Below, piece after piece: positions 17,514 to 25,576 of a DNA stretch of 54,003 bases. The stretch spans positions 1 to 54,003 of the forward strand of contig JAHDHQ010000020.1 in the NCBI GenBank assembly GCA_020631235.1, written 5' to 3'. The notes beneath the pieces were generated by a model. That model was not told the origin of the DNA and searched no databases. It saw nothing but the letters and a program-made list of their open reading frames with translations. Made by a program: the position numbers and the translations under genes. Source of the DNA: Saprospiraceae bacterium (GTDB lineage: Bacteria; Bacteroidota; Bacteroidia; Chitinophagales; Saprospiraceae). Every line of letters starts with the position of its first letter. Position 1 is the stretch's first letter.

Positions 17514-18002
17514 ATGGAAATAATATATTTTGATCAAAGCCATTTTCCTCAAGTTCAAAAAATCTATGGCGAAGGTTTAGCAACAGGTACTGCTACATTC
17601 GAAACAAAAATACCTACGTGGACTTCTTGGGACCAATCTCATATGAAAATAGGCAGGCTGGCTTTCATGGATAAAGAAAATATGCTAGGATGGGCTGCTT
17701 TATCTCCTGTCTCTAATAGATGTGTCTATGGAGGTGTAGCCGAAGTAAGTGTTTACGTAGCAGAATCGGCAAGAGGAAACGGCATTGGAAAAAAACTACT
17801 CAATGCGCTTATAGAAACCAGTGAGGCCAACCATATATGGACGCTACAAGCTGGGATTTTTAGCGAAAATGAAGGCAGTCGTATCCTCCATGAGAAATGT
17901 GGCTTTAGAGTCATAGGCTACCGTGAAAAAATAGGTCAGTTGCACGGAGTATGGAAAGACAATCTGTTATTAGAAAGACGGAGTAAAACCGTGGGAATCT
18001 AA
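17514..18002 (+). CDS. GNAT N-acetyltransferase, ArsN/phosphinothricin acetyltransferase-like
   Basis: The protein is 162 residues. It has the GNAT acetyl-CoA motif RGNGIGKKLLNALI (motif A) and the family blocks YGEGLATGTATFET, GGVAEVSVYV and LHEKCGFRVIGYREKIGQLHG-W. These match the phosphinothricin acetyltransferase/ArsN group. ArsN1 enzymes acetylate the arsenic antibiotic arsinothricin; the operon context with arsR and DUF6428 makes such a role plausible but not shown. ATG 17514 is used because it is nearly coupled to the preceding stop (TAAT-ATG). No arsenate reductase or efflux pump gene is nearby. Confidence 0.82.
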   Translation: MEIIYFDQSHFPQVQKIYGEGLATGTATFETKIPTWTSWDQSHMKIGRLAFMDKENMLGWAALSPVSNRCVYGGVAEVSVYVAESARGNGIGKKLLNALIETSEANHIWTLQAGIFSENEGSRILHEKCGFRVIGYREKIGQLHGVWKDNLLLERRSKTVGI

Positions 18003-18017
18003 TCTCATACTTCTATT

Positions 18018-18105
18018 GATTTGCTCTCTTATCATTCATGCTTACGATGGCCTATCTAATGACTAGGCTAAGCAAGCCCGCCTTAATCGGAAGAGCAAAC
18101 AAATC
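18018..18105 (+). other. Structured intergenic element before the PLP enzyme gene
   Basis: Nested complementary arms are visible. The outer pair is GATTTGCTCTCTT (18018-18030) with AAGAGCAAACAAATC (18091-18105). Inside, GCTTA pairs with TAAGC, and GCCTA pairs with TAGGC. The element sits between the ArsN-like gene stop (18002) and the PLP gene start (18180). It may be a terminator-like or leader structure. It does not match a riboswitch that I can name. Confidence 0.4.
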
Positions 18106-18179
18106 CTAAAAAATGATAGCTTAAACAATACTAAACATGCTATTTATGTATCTTGCCCCCTGATCTAAATTGGGAAAGA

Positions 18180-20021
18180 ATGGAAGACATAAAACTGAAA
18201 ACTTATCTGCAAGCTGTACTTGAAAATATGCCCAATGATTGGCTAAGTTTAACGACACACAGGCTAGATATTTACCGAGAGCATCTAGCTAAAGTTGAGT
18301 TTTTAGACGAACTGAATAAACTATTTGAAGCTAATATAACAAGTACATCAGCACTTGCGAACTTGCCTACAGCTTACGACTACATTCGTTTAGGTCATCC
18401 GCTGTCTTGTATCGTAGAATGGTACCTAGCTAACACCTTTGAGCTAAACCCAAATCATGTAATTAGTTTTTCTTCCAGCACCATTCCAATGCTCGCAGTA
18501 TTAAGAAAAAATGCATTGGACAAGAAAAAAACTCGGATCATCTTTTCGGAGACTTTACCGAATCGTTTTGATGAAGCAGTTGTCCGCCAAATTTATGGCT
18601 ATAATTTCGAGCTGATCTGCACAAAGGACGTAGACTCACTTCCCGCATTTGATGGCACTACCCTCCTAGTATGTCACCACAATGAAGGCATAAAAAGCAT
18701 TCCGTCTCATATTGATTTCTTATTATGTATTTATGATCATCTAGGCAGTATTATTTTGGCCAATGTTGGACAAAATCAAGACTACATTTCCGCTATACAG
18801 CATGTGAGACGAAGAGAGTCCATCGCCATGACGCCGGCTAACTGTCAGATTATTTTGCGTGCATTACTCAATGGAAGCGACATTGGACATCAAAAAAATC
18901 ATGAGCTCACAAAAACAACTGAAGTCCTAAACACCATAAAAGACATCACAAATACACCATCAAAACCCCTTATTTCTTCCAGTGGTCTATCCATCCAGTA
19001 TGCCATATTGATGGGACTTATCCATCACGCTAAAGATACTTATCCAGAAAAACCCATAAAGATAATCGTACCACCCAACTGCTATGGAGGAACCAATGAT
19101 CAAGCTCGAAGGGTCGCTGCTGCGGTAGAAAATGTTGAGGTCGTTGACTTACCCGTAGATGGCAATGATGATATGGCTAGCAGCACTGAAAGCGTATTAA
19201 AACAAATGGCAAACCTAGACGCCGTACCGCTTATCATTGCCGAAATACCCACTAATCCTCGCGTAGAAGTGCCTGATCTGCACCAGTTAAATGCAGCTTT
19301 GACTAAGGATAGGCAAACACCTTCCGATCATTTAGCGGTTAAACCTATATTTATACTAGATCAGACTTTCTGCCCTAATGTACAATTTGTGAATCAAGGA
19401 GAAATACTCGAAGAAGTAAAAACCATTTCTTTTTCAAGTGGCTCTAAATTCCCAAGTGGCGGATTATGTACAGCTGGTTATTGTGTTGGTAATAAAAACA
19501 CAGAAGATTTGCTGTCGAAAATTGAACTTCATTTACAATTATGTGACAATGAAGCCACGCATCATCAGGTAGAAATTCTACATAAGCAGCTACCGAGCAT
19601 GCTTTCTCGGATAAATGCTGCATACAAAAACACAAGAGCTTTTGTATCATATATAAATGAGTTGCTGCCTGAGGCTAAAATAAACTTTGTTTCAGAATCT
19701 TTAGCAGCTCAAGGATTTACTCCTTCAGTATTCTCTCTAGATCTTCCAACCAAAGGAAACAGTGACGCAGAAAGAGAAACCTACAAAAGAGCTTTAAACT
19801 TGAAACTTATTAATCGAATGATTAAAGAAATTCCCAATGAAAGTAAATTTTGTGTGAGTTATGGCCAACTAAAAGGCTGCTACTGGACTGTGCCAGCCAC
19901 TTCGACTCAAGGGACCACTAAAGAAGGAGATAAAGACTATATAGTTAGAGCTTCCCTCTCTCCTGATCTTGATCTTGAAATGCATAAAAAGGTGTTTGCT
20001 GATTTTGTAAAAACCTTATAA
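18180..20021 (+). CDS. Long Cys/Met-metabolism-type PLP-dependent enzyme
   Basis: The protein is 613 residues, against about 380-430 for ordinary family members. Residues about 255-613 carry the fold-type I features of cystathionine lyase/synthase-like enzymes: SSSGLSIQYA, PPNCYGGTNDQARRVA (PLP phosphate and ring region), EIPTNPRVEVPDL, LDQTFCPNVQF and the Schiff-base Lys423 in SFSSGSKFPSGG. The N-terminal 250 residues seem to be a second, degenerate copy: FSSST at about 108 and ESIAMTPANCQIILRALLNG at about 220 echo family blocks but lack a lysine motif. It should act on a sulfur amino acid or gamma-substituted substrate. ATG 18180 has GGGAAAG just upstream. Confidence 0.75.
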   Translation: MEDIKLKTYLQAVLENMPNDWLSLTTHRLDIYREHLAKVEFLDELNKLFEANITSTSALANLPTAYDYIRLGHPLSCIVEWYLANTFELNPNHVISFSSSTIPMLAVLRKNALDKKKTRIIFSETLPNRFDEAVVRQIYGYNFELICTKDVDSLPAFDGTTLLVCHHNEGIKSIPSHIDFLLCIYDHLGSIILANVGQNQDYISAIQHVRRRESIAMTPANCQIILRALLNGSDIGHQKNHELTKTTEVLNTIKDITNTPSKPLISSSGLSIQYAILMGLIHHAKDTYPEKPIKIIVPPNCYGGTNDQARRVAAAVENVEVVDLPVDGNDDMASSTESVLKQMANLDAVPLIIAEIPTNPRVEVPDLHQLNAALTKDRQTPSDHLAVKPIFILDQTFCPNVQFVNQGEILEEVKTISFSSGSKFPSGGLCTAGYCVGNKNTEDLLSKIELHLQLCDNEATHHQVEILHKQLPSMLSRINAAYKNTRAFVSYINELLPEAKINFVSESLAAQGFTPSVFSLDLPTKGNSDAERETYKRALNLKLINRMIKEIPNESKFCVSYGQLKGCYWTVPATSTQGTTKEGDKDYIVRASLSPDLDLEMHKKVFADFVKTL

Positions 20022-20046
20022 TTAAGTACACAGCAAAACAAGTAAA

Positions 20047-20457
20047 ATGAAATACTGCGGCATAGAATTAAAATCAAATGAAGCTCGATTAGTCTGCATC
20101 GAAACAACAGATACAGCCTATGAATTTATCGAATCCAAAACGAAAAAAATAAAGCTCGCCGACCCAAAATCACAAGAAGCCACTTTGGCATTTAAAGAAG
20201 CATTTCTCGCATTTTTTAAGCGAAATCAATTTGACAAAATAGGTATTAAAGAGCGAGGGAGAAAAGGAAAATTTGCCGGTGGAGCCGACTCGTTTAAAAT
20301 GGAAGGAATCATTCAGTCACTACCCTTTCCTATCGAAATTCTACATGGGAATACCATTAAATCCAAGATCAAAGGTAAAGCCTTAAAATCGGACAACATC
20401 AATGCTTATCAAGAAGAGGCACTTAAGGTAGCACTTAGTTTTATGTCTACTACATAG
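20047..20457 (+). CDS. DUF3010 family protein
   Basis: The protein is 136 residues. The opening MKYCGIELKSNEARLVCIE and the core KERGRKGKFAGGADSFKMEG are hallmarks of DUF3010. The RNase-H-like start (GIELKSNEA) is suggestive of the actin/RNase H superfamily fold, but no function is established. It starts 25 bp after the PLP enzyme gene and may be co-transcribed with it. Confidence 0.82.
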   Translation: MKYCGIELKSNEARLVCIETTDTAYEFIESKTKKIKLADPKSQEATLAFKEAFLAFFKRNQFDKIGIKERGRKGKFAGGADSFKMEGIIQSLPFPIEILHGNTIKSKIKGKALKSDNINAYQEEALKVALSFMSTT

Positions 20458-20500
20458 AATTAGCTCGTCCCATAAAACTGGAATTACTATCAATACATGA

Positions 20501-21472
20501 TCATAAAAGTTCGCATAATGCTTTTTCTACTAAACTTTTTTGATAGGCATTTATCTTTTGATGACTAGGCATCCAGCCCATCATAAACCGCATAAAATCA
20601 GCACTGGCTACAGGATACATCCTTCTCCATTCATCTTCTAATTCACTGAAAATGATATTCGATGCTTTTTGCTCTAAAGCCTTGCGAAGTGCAGAAAAAT
20701 AAAACTTTAACAACTGATCTTCTTGATTTTTCAATACAGCCCCACTCAAACAACTTCCTAAAAAATAAACCACATCTTTCATACCACAACCTCCACCGAC
20801 ATATTGGAAATCTACAGCTGCCACACGATTGCCATCTTGTGAGAAACAAAAATTGGCCAACTTCGCATCTCCATGTACGATAGTTTGGAATCGACAACTG
20901 TTTAAGTGATGGTCGATTGCTTGTGCATTTCTCTTTAAAGGAGAATCTACCATTGCTGCCCATTCATCTGGACGTGTGTCTAAGTGCCAGTAAGTTCCTA
21001 TTTCCCATAATCCATTGGGTTTTTTACCCAGAAATCTGGCATGAAAATGAGCCAACCAGCTTAAACATACTTTCACTTCCGAAAATGTAAGATCATATTT
21101 ACGCACGGGAAATGCTTCATTTAAATCCTCTAAAACAATCCACTGATGGTCTCCCTCAGAAAAATTTCCTATGAAATCAGCCGTGCGACAATCATCATCA
21201 CATGCTTGATTCCATTGCTGATACCATCTTGTTTCGATCTGGTATGATCTCACTTTTCGAGAATGACTTAAGTCAGTAGCCCATCCTCTAGGATGATGAG
21301 TCTCCTTTGGAAAACAAATATGCTTAACTACTACAGATGGCCTGGTTCCACCTGCTAGGGTGTACCGAGAAATATCACCATACCCACTCCATAAGGTTTG
21401 GATGTTTTCAGCGCAAACTACCTTATTTGATTGCGTTGTATTAAGTAAATAAGATCTAACATTTAAATTCAC
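20501..21472 (-). CDS. Small-molecule kinase, APH/ecdysteroid-kinase-like
   Basis: The protein is 323 residues. The catalytic loop His200-Gly-Asp202-AKLAN207 (HGDAKLANF) and the metal-binding AVDFQYVG (Asp in DFQ) are those of the aminoglycoside/choline phosphotransferase superfamily. The pattern GCGMKDVVYFLGSCL after DFQ resembles the EcKinase-like/DUF1679 branch. An ATP-binding N-lobe is present (WSGYGDISRYTLAGG, then SVVVKHI). The enzyme should phosphorylate a hydroxyl of a small alcohol in the cytoplasm; the substrate is unknown. It is transcribed convergently with the DUF3010 gene. Confidence 0.85.
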   Translation of the reverse strand: MNLNVRSYLLNTTQSNKVVCAENIQTLWSGYGDISRYTLAGGTRPSVVVKHICFPKETHHPRGWATDLSHSRKVRSYQIETRWYQQWNQACDDDCRTADFIGNFSEGDHQWIVLEDLNEAFPVRKYDLTFSEVKVCLSWLAHFHARFLGKKPNGLWEIGTYWHLDTRPDEWAAMVDSPLKRNAQAIDHHLNSCRFQTIVHGDAKLANFCFSQDGNRVAAVDFQYVGGGCGMKDVVYFLGSCLSGAVLKNQEDQLLKFYFSALRKALEQKASNIIFSELEDEWRRMYPVASADFMRFMMGWMPSHQKINAYQKSLVEKALCELL

Positions 21473-21764
21473 AGATATACCTAACTAGTTCAAAAGCTAA
21501 AAGTATATAATTGTACTAGATCCGCCCTCTTTTAATGAAAATCCTATGTCAACATCAAATACAATTAATTAATCAAGAGCTTAAAACGTTTGCACCATTT
21601 AATGGCTTAAAACCAGATTGTTGTGACCATTTTTCAAATAAATATTTATCAATCTTTATTGGAATACTAAGATTAGGCATTTTTATAAAATACTCTCCAT
21701 TTTTCGAAGTTAAGAATCTGATACTTTTTGACTGCCTTTTATTCTTTTTCATCTAAATTGATTT

Positions 21765-22952
21765 TTAAAACATTTCAGAACAATAAGAAGTATAAATTTC
21801 GTTTCGCTTTTTATTTTGATCTAGTTCAATACTTTCTTGAATATATTCACACCCTTCTTCATATTCCCTCAGCAGCAATTTTGCTAAACCAAGATTAAAT
21901 ATTGCATCACTATCATTAGGGAAATCTGCAATGTAAACTTCATAGTTTTTGACAGATTCATCATATTCACCATACACGAATTGTAAGTTAGCCATTAAGA
22001 ATTTCCTCTCTAAGTCGTTTATATTCCAAGACGCAGCCTCCGATAAAAGATACATTGAAGACTCAAAATCACCGAGACCTTTTAATAGTTGGCTATAATT
22101 AGCCATTGCCTCGAAATAGCCCTTATCTCTCGTAATTGCCTTTTCATAATAAAATTTAGCTAACTCAAAATCTTCAAGCTTTTGATGTAGTCTAGCGAAG
22201 GTGAAAAAGAATATTGGAAATTCATCATTAATATCAATAGCTTTCGAGATGTCTTCCTTCGCCTCCGAATTACGATTTTGCAGTTTATAACAAATTGCTC
22301 TATTATGATATGCTATTGCAAAACTTGGTTCTAAATTGATTGCTTCAGTAAAGTGAACAATGGCAGAATCCAATTGCTGCTTTTTGAGATAAATCAAGCC
22401 CTTCAAATCATGGATTATAGGCAAGTTAGACGGATTAGGATTAATCTCACTTAAGGCAATTTCAGCAGCATCGAATTTGTAATTCCTAATATTATTTATT
22501 GCTTCGATCATCAAACCATCCTCCTCATGATTTGATTTTTGTTTATTTAAATATTCATCATAATGTTCCACTCTTACTGGAGATTTAGAAAATGCTGCCT
22601 CTTTATTTTCTATGTCATAATTATAAAACTTTTCAGCATAATAGTTGGATCTCAATCCCATATCCATATACATATGAGACAAAGGATTAAGACTTTCTGC
22701 CATCTCCAAATCAAGTCTAGCTTTATAATTATGCCCCATCGCCGCGTGGAGTTTCCCTCGCTGTAAGTACCCTCTAGGATCTTCTGGGTTTCTTTCTATG
22801 TATTCATTATAACTATCCAAAGCTAATTGGTAATTAGAACCTACAAATGCCACATCACCTGTGTTAAGCCAATTGACTGCATCTTGAGCTAAACCTGGAT
22901 ACGTGGCTACACAAAAACTGATCATCATGATTGTCATTAGTTTCGATCTCAT
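21765..22952 (-). CDS. Secreted TPR-repeat protein
   Basis: The protein is 395 residues with an N-terminal signal peptide (MRSKLMTIMMISFCVATYPG, cleaved near LAQ). Around nine tetratricopeptide repeats follow, for example DVAFVGSNYQLALDSYNEYI, then SAIVHFTEAINLEPSFAIAY and AIFNLGLAKLLLREYEEG. TPR arrays are protein-binding scaffolds; this one is likely periplasmic. It lies 83 bp downstream of the SPFH lipoprotein gene on the same strand, with a stable hairpin between them, so it may be read-through regulated. Confidence 0.88.
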   Translation of the reverse strand: MRSKLMTIMMISFCVATYPGLAQDAVNWLNTGDVAFVGSNYQLALDSYNEYIERNPEDPRGYLQRGKLHAAMGHNYKARLDLEMAESLNPLSHMYMDMGLRSNYYAEKFYNYDIENKEAAFSKSPVRVEHYDEYLNKQKSNHEEDGLMIEAINNIRNYKFDAAEIALSEINPNPSNLPIIHDLKGLIYLKKQQLDSAIVHFTEAINLEPSFAIAYHNRAICYKLQNRNSEAKEDISKAIDINDEFPIFFFTFARLHQKLEDFELAKFYYEKAITRDKGYFEAMANYSQLLKGLGDFESSMYLLSEAASWNINDLERKFLMANLQFVYGEYDESVKNYEVYIADFPNDSDAIFNLGLAKLLLREYEEGCEYIQESIELDQNKKRNEIYTSYCSEMF

Positions 22953-22977
22953 CTTTTGATTTTTAGTTTTTAAAATC

Positions 22978-23004
22978 GGGGGAAATAGTTGCTATACTTC
23001 CCCC
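22978..23004 (-). terminator. Hairpin between the SPFH and TPR genes
   Basis: GGGGGAA pairs perfectly with TTCCCCC around a 13-nt loop. Read on the minus strand it is followed by CGATTTTAAAA. A competing pairing exists between AATCGGG (22974-22980) and CCCGATT (23010-23016). It could be a terminator or attenuator lowering TPR gene expression relative to the SPFH gene. Confidence 0.6.
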
Positions 23005-23035
23005 ATTAAACCCGATTACCGAAAATATTTAAACC

Positions 23036-23815
23036 CTAGTTTTCCAAAATTATAGGCATATCACCATCAGAAATAATAACCTTAGCGTTTGGAGAATTAG
23101 CCAATTTTTCGAAAGCTTCCAACGACTTAAACTGTAATATTTTTGTGTCTAGGCCTTCTGCAATTATTTTTTGTGCATCGCGTATTCCTTCTGCTTCAAT
23201 TCTCTTTTGCTCTGCTTGCTTTTCAGTTTGTGTCAAAATAAATTGCATTCTTTCTGCTTGTTGTTCTGCTTCCAACTTTTCTTCAATGGCCATAGCTAGA
23301 CTCGAAGGCAATTGTATTGATTTTAAAAGAACGGCTTCTATTTCGATTCCTTTATGATCTAAATAGGACATCATTCTTTGTTTAATGGACTCTTCAATAT
23401 TGGACCTTTCGCCCGTATGCATATCCTTAGCAAAATAATTTGCCGAAACATCAGCAACTGCCGAACGAAAAACTGGCAAAATCACATTTTGCTCATAATC
23501 TGTCCCAATATTTCTCAATATCTCGGGAGCATCTTGTGGATTAATATTGTACAATATGCTTACTTCAGATAAAATATTTAATCCTTCTTTCGAAGGAATT
23601 TTTAATCCTACCTCAAGATTTTCAGTTTGCGTGGAGATGGTAATTATCCTTGTAGTTAAAGGATTATAAACTCTTAATCCTTCTGTAATGCCTTCATCAG
23701 AAAATTTACCAAAAGTTCTTTTGACACCTACTTGACCTTGTTTTACAGTAACACAACTCGATAAAAGCAAACCGCTAAATAAAAAAGCCAGAACTAACCA
23801 TTTTAAATTTTTCAT
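23036..23815 (-). CDS. SPFH/prohibitin-like (Band 7) lipoprotein
   Basis: The protein is 259 residues with lipobox LLLSSC (Cys21). Residues about 22-190 are a Band 7/prohibitin domain (QGQVGVKRTFGKF, RVYNPLTTRI, then VSILYNINPQDAPEILRNIG and HKGIEIEAVLLKSIQLPSSL). Residues about 185-225 are the alanine/glutamate-rich coiled coil (EKLEAEQQAERMQ, then EKQAEQKRIEAEGIRDAQKI) by which prohibitins oligomerise. Typical SPFH proteins are held by an N-terminal helix; here a lipobox suggests a lipid anchor facing the periplasm. It is divergent from the TetR gene, sharing a 161-bp spacer that contains a TetR-type palindrome. Confidence 0.9.
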   Translation of the reverse strand: MKNLKWLVLAFLFSGLLLSSCVTVKQGQVGVKRTFGKFSDEGITEGLRVYNPLTTRIITISTQTENLEVGLKIPSKEGLNILSEVSILYNINPQDAPEILRNIGTDYEQNVILPVFRSAVADVSANYFAKDMHTGERSNIEESIKQRMMSYLDHKGIEIEAVLLKSIQLPSSLAMAIEEKLEAEQQAERMQFILTQTEKQAEQKRIEAEGIRDAQKIIAEGLDTKILQFKSLEAFEKLANSPNAKVIISDGDMPIILEN

Positions 23816-23910
23816 AAGCTAATATTTTAGTTTTACAATATATTTGTTTACCAATGCTAAACCATTTATTACTATTGATTAATAATTAATTATGGTTGAT
23901 ATCACATTAA

Positions 23911-23925
23911 GTAAGTATTACTAAC
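23911..23925. promoter_or_regulatory. TetR-type operator, copy 1 (TetR gene promoter)
   Basis: GTAAGTATTACTAAC is a 15-bp palindrome (arms GTAAGTA/TACTAAC, one mismatch). It lies 51 bp before the TetR gene ATG in the spacer shared with the SPFH gene. Nearly the same sequence recurs at 25392 and 33577. A TACTTTTTG, an imperfect -7 box, lies about 16 nt downstream towards the TetR gene, so autoregulation is likely. Confidence 0.7.
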
Positions 23926-23976
23926 ATAAACGCAAACCATTACTTTTTGTTTAGTAATTTTTAAAAAAAATTTGAA

Positions 23977-24651
23977 ATGTCACTAAAACTCAGATTCGAA
24001 CTCCCAGAAAAACTATTCCTCAGAGATCCTCAAGATTCTTCTTATGGCAGAAGACTTTTACATGCTGCAGTCGAATTAATAGATGTTCTTGGTTTTGAAT
24101 CCTTTACATTTAGAAAGTTAGCTAAGGAAATGGAATCTTCTGAAGTATCCATTTATAGATATTTTGAGAACAAACATTTACTATTATTATATTTAAATTG
24201 CTGGTATTGGGAATGGGTGACCTACCTCATAGATTACCAAATAACCAACATTAGCGATAGTAGAAAAAAACTTAAAAAAACCATTCATTGCTTAATTCAC
24301 TCCAACAAGGAATCAGAATTATCAGAGTATATAAATGAAGGCAAATTATTTAACATCATAATGAAAGAAAGCTCCAAAACATATCATATTTCTGATGTTG
24401 ATAAAGAAAATAAATACGGCTTATTCATTCCTTATAAGGAATTAGTGGGTAGGATATCTAAAGTAATTATGGAAATTAATCCAAAATTTAAATATGCAAA
24501 CAGTCTTGGATCTACCCTATTTGAAATGATCAATAATCAATTCTATTATTCACAGCATCTACCAAGACTGACTAGCTTGAAAAAGAAAAACACAATCAAA
24601 GAACTCGAAGAAATGGTCAATCATTTTGCTTTTGCCATCATTGATTACTAG
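23977..24651 (+). CDS. TetR family transcriptional regulator
   Basis: The protein is 224 residues. The N-terminal helix-turn-helix (about 24-72) reads RLLHAAVELIDVLGFESFTF, then RKLAKEMESSEVSIYRYFEN and KHLLLLYL, the TetR pattern. The larger C-terminal part is helical and would hold the ligand pocket; no ligand can be inferred. It is divergent from the SPFH lipoprotein gene. A 15-bp palindrome in its own promoter is repeated before the K+ channel and the HPF-ABC operon, so this protein is the best candidate for their common repressor. Confidence 0.92.
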   Translation: MSLKLRFELPEKLFLRDPQDSSYGRRLLHAAVELIDVLGFESFTFRKLAKEMESSEVSIYRYFENKHLLLLYLNCWYWEWVTYLIDYQITNISDSRKKLKKTIHCLIHSNKESELSEYINEGKLFNIIMKESSKTYHISDVDKENKYGLFIPYKELVGRISKVIMEINPKFKYANSLGSTLFEMINNQFYYSQHLPRLTSLKKKNTIKELEEMVNHFAFAIIDY

Positions 24652-24756
24652 TAAATAGCTGCCAAAAGGCTGTTTGCCATTCAATGCAGCAAATTTTAGT
24701 GATATAATTAAGAAAGATCCATAAAAAATCAATGCTTATTGCTTAAGTCTTGCGTA

Positions 24757-24945
24757 CTATTTGTCTTTGTTTAAATATGGGAAAATAGTATAGATCAACA
24801 AACCAAATACTCCGCATAAAATAAAAATGACTCCAATAAGCCATAATTTTACCTTGAAGAATATTTGTTCGCTTCCCATGTAAAAATATTCAACTACAAA
24901 TCCAGCTACAATTAAGGCCAAAGAAATAATGGTCGATCTTTTCAT
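24757..24945 (-). CDS. Small two-TM membrane protein
   Basis: The protein is 62 residues with two hydrophobic segments (about 5-22 and 33-53) and a short basic C-terminus. The frame is open to 24969, but ATG 24945 is preferred, with AAAGGAAAG just upstream. It follows the K+ channel gene by 54 bp on the same strand and probably belongs to its operon. It is otherwise unrecognised. Confidence 0.6.
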   Translation of the reverse strand: MKRSTIISLALIVAGFVVEYFYMGSEQIFFKVKLWLIGVIFILCGVFGLLIYTIFPYLNKDK

Positions 24946-24999
24946 AAGCTTTCCTTTTTTGTTAAACAATAGATTTTAATAACTCTATAAAGTCTTTTT

Positions 25000-25341
25000 C
25001 TACAACTTCTTAACTTTAAATTCACGGTCAGTTGTTTTGTGGCTATCATTTTGATTTTCATAATGTAAATGAATCACCTCAATAAAGTTCAGTATGATAC
25101 CCAAAGCCAGAAAAATATAAATGATAGTAAATAACTTTCCCAAATCTGTTACGGGTGCAATATCTCCATAACCAATAGTCGTCAAGGTAATGACTGAAAA
25201 ATACAAACTGTCAATCCAACTCCACCCCTCAATATAACTGTACATAAAAGTGCCAGTTCCTAATGTAAGTGTTGTAACTAACAATAGATTAATGTAACGC
25301 TTGTCTTTAAAAAAACTTAAAATGGTTTTCACAAAATGCAT
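25000..25341 (-). CDS. Two-TM potassium channel (Ion_trans_2)
   Basis: The protein is 113 residues. The arrangement is TM1 (about 18-33), pore helix (EGWSWIDSLYFSVITLTT), selectivity filter TIGYGD and TM2 (about 70-92), which is the minimal K+ channel module of the KcsA type; a functional tetramer is expected. There is no C-terminal RCK domain. It is paralogous to the channel at 48684. Upstream on the minus strand, a TATCTTTG -7 box (25366-25373) and the 15-bp palindrome at 25392 indicate control by the nearby TetR protein. The small two-TM protein is probably co-transcribed. Confidence 0.93.
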   Translation of the reverse strand: MHFVKTILSFFKDKRYINLLLVTTLTLGTGTFMYSYIEGWSWIDSLYFSVITLTTIGYGDIAPVTDLGKLFTIIYIFLALGIILNFIEVIHLHYENQNDSHKTTDREFKVKKL

Positions 25342-25365
25342 ACATCGATATTTATTTAATTTTTA

Positions 25366-25373
25366 CAAAGATA
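25366..25373 (-). promoter_or_regulatory. Promoter -7 box of the K+ channel gene
   Basis: On the minus strand the sequence is TATCTTTG, an exact match to the Bacteroidota -7 consensus TAnnTTTG, 24 bp upstream of the ATG. The TetR-type palindrome at 25392 lies 18 nt further upstream, where the -33 element should be. Confidence 0.6.
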
Positions 25374-25391
25374 AGTAATAATTATTTATTT

Positions 25392-25406
25392 GTTAGTATT
25401 ACTTAC
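25392..25406. promoter_or_regulatory. TetR-type operator, copy 2 (K+ channel promoter)
   Basis: GTTAGTATTACTTAC has arms GTTAGTA/TACTTAC. Its reverse complement differs from copy 1 only at the central base. It covers the expected -33 region of the K+ channel promoter, which fits repression by blocking RNA polymerase. It is also 170 bp upstream of the CotH gene start. Confidence 0.7.
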
Positions 25407-25576
25407 ATTTTAATTGAATAACATCTATATCAGACATCACTTAAAACCTCTTTTAGTTGTCTGCATGACAATTTAGCTTCTTACCGACAAAATTGACACT
25501 CAGCACGTGCAACTCTTACAACTTTAGTCATAATCCTTCAGAGATATGTTTTACCTTACAAGAACAAATTAAACCT

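Noticed and set aside
21535-21756. 73-codon plus-strand open frame (MKILCQHQIQLINQELKTFA...)
   Set aside because: It is low-complexity, AT-rich and Phe/Ile-rich, has no family resemblance and lies in a 292-bp spacer between minus-strand genes. It could be chance.
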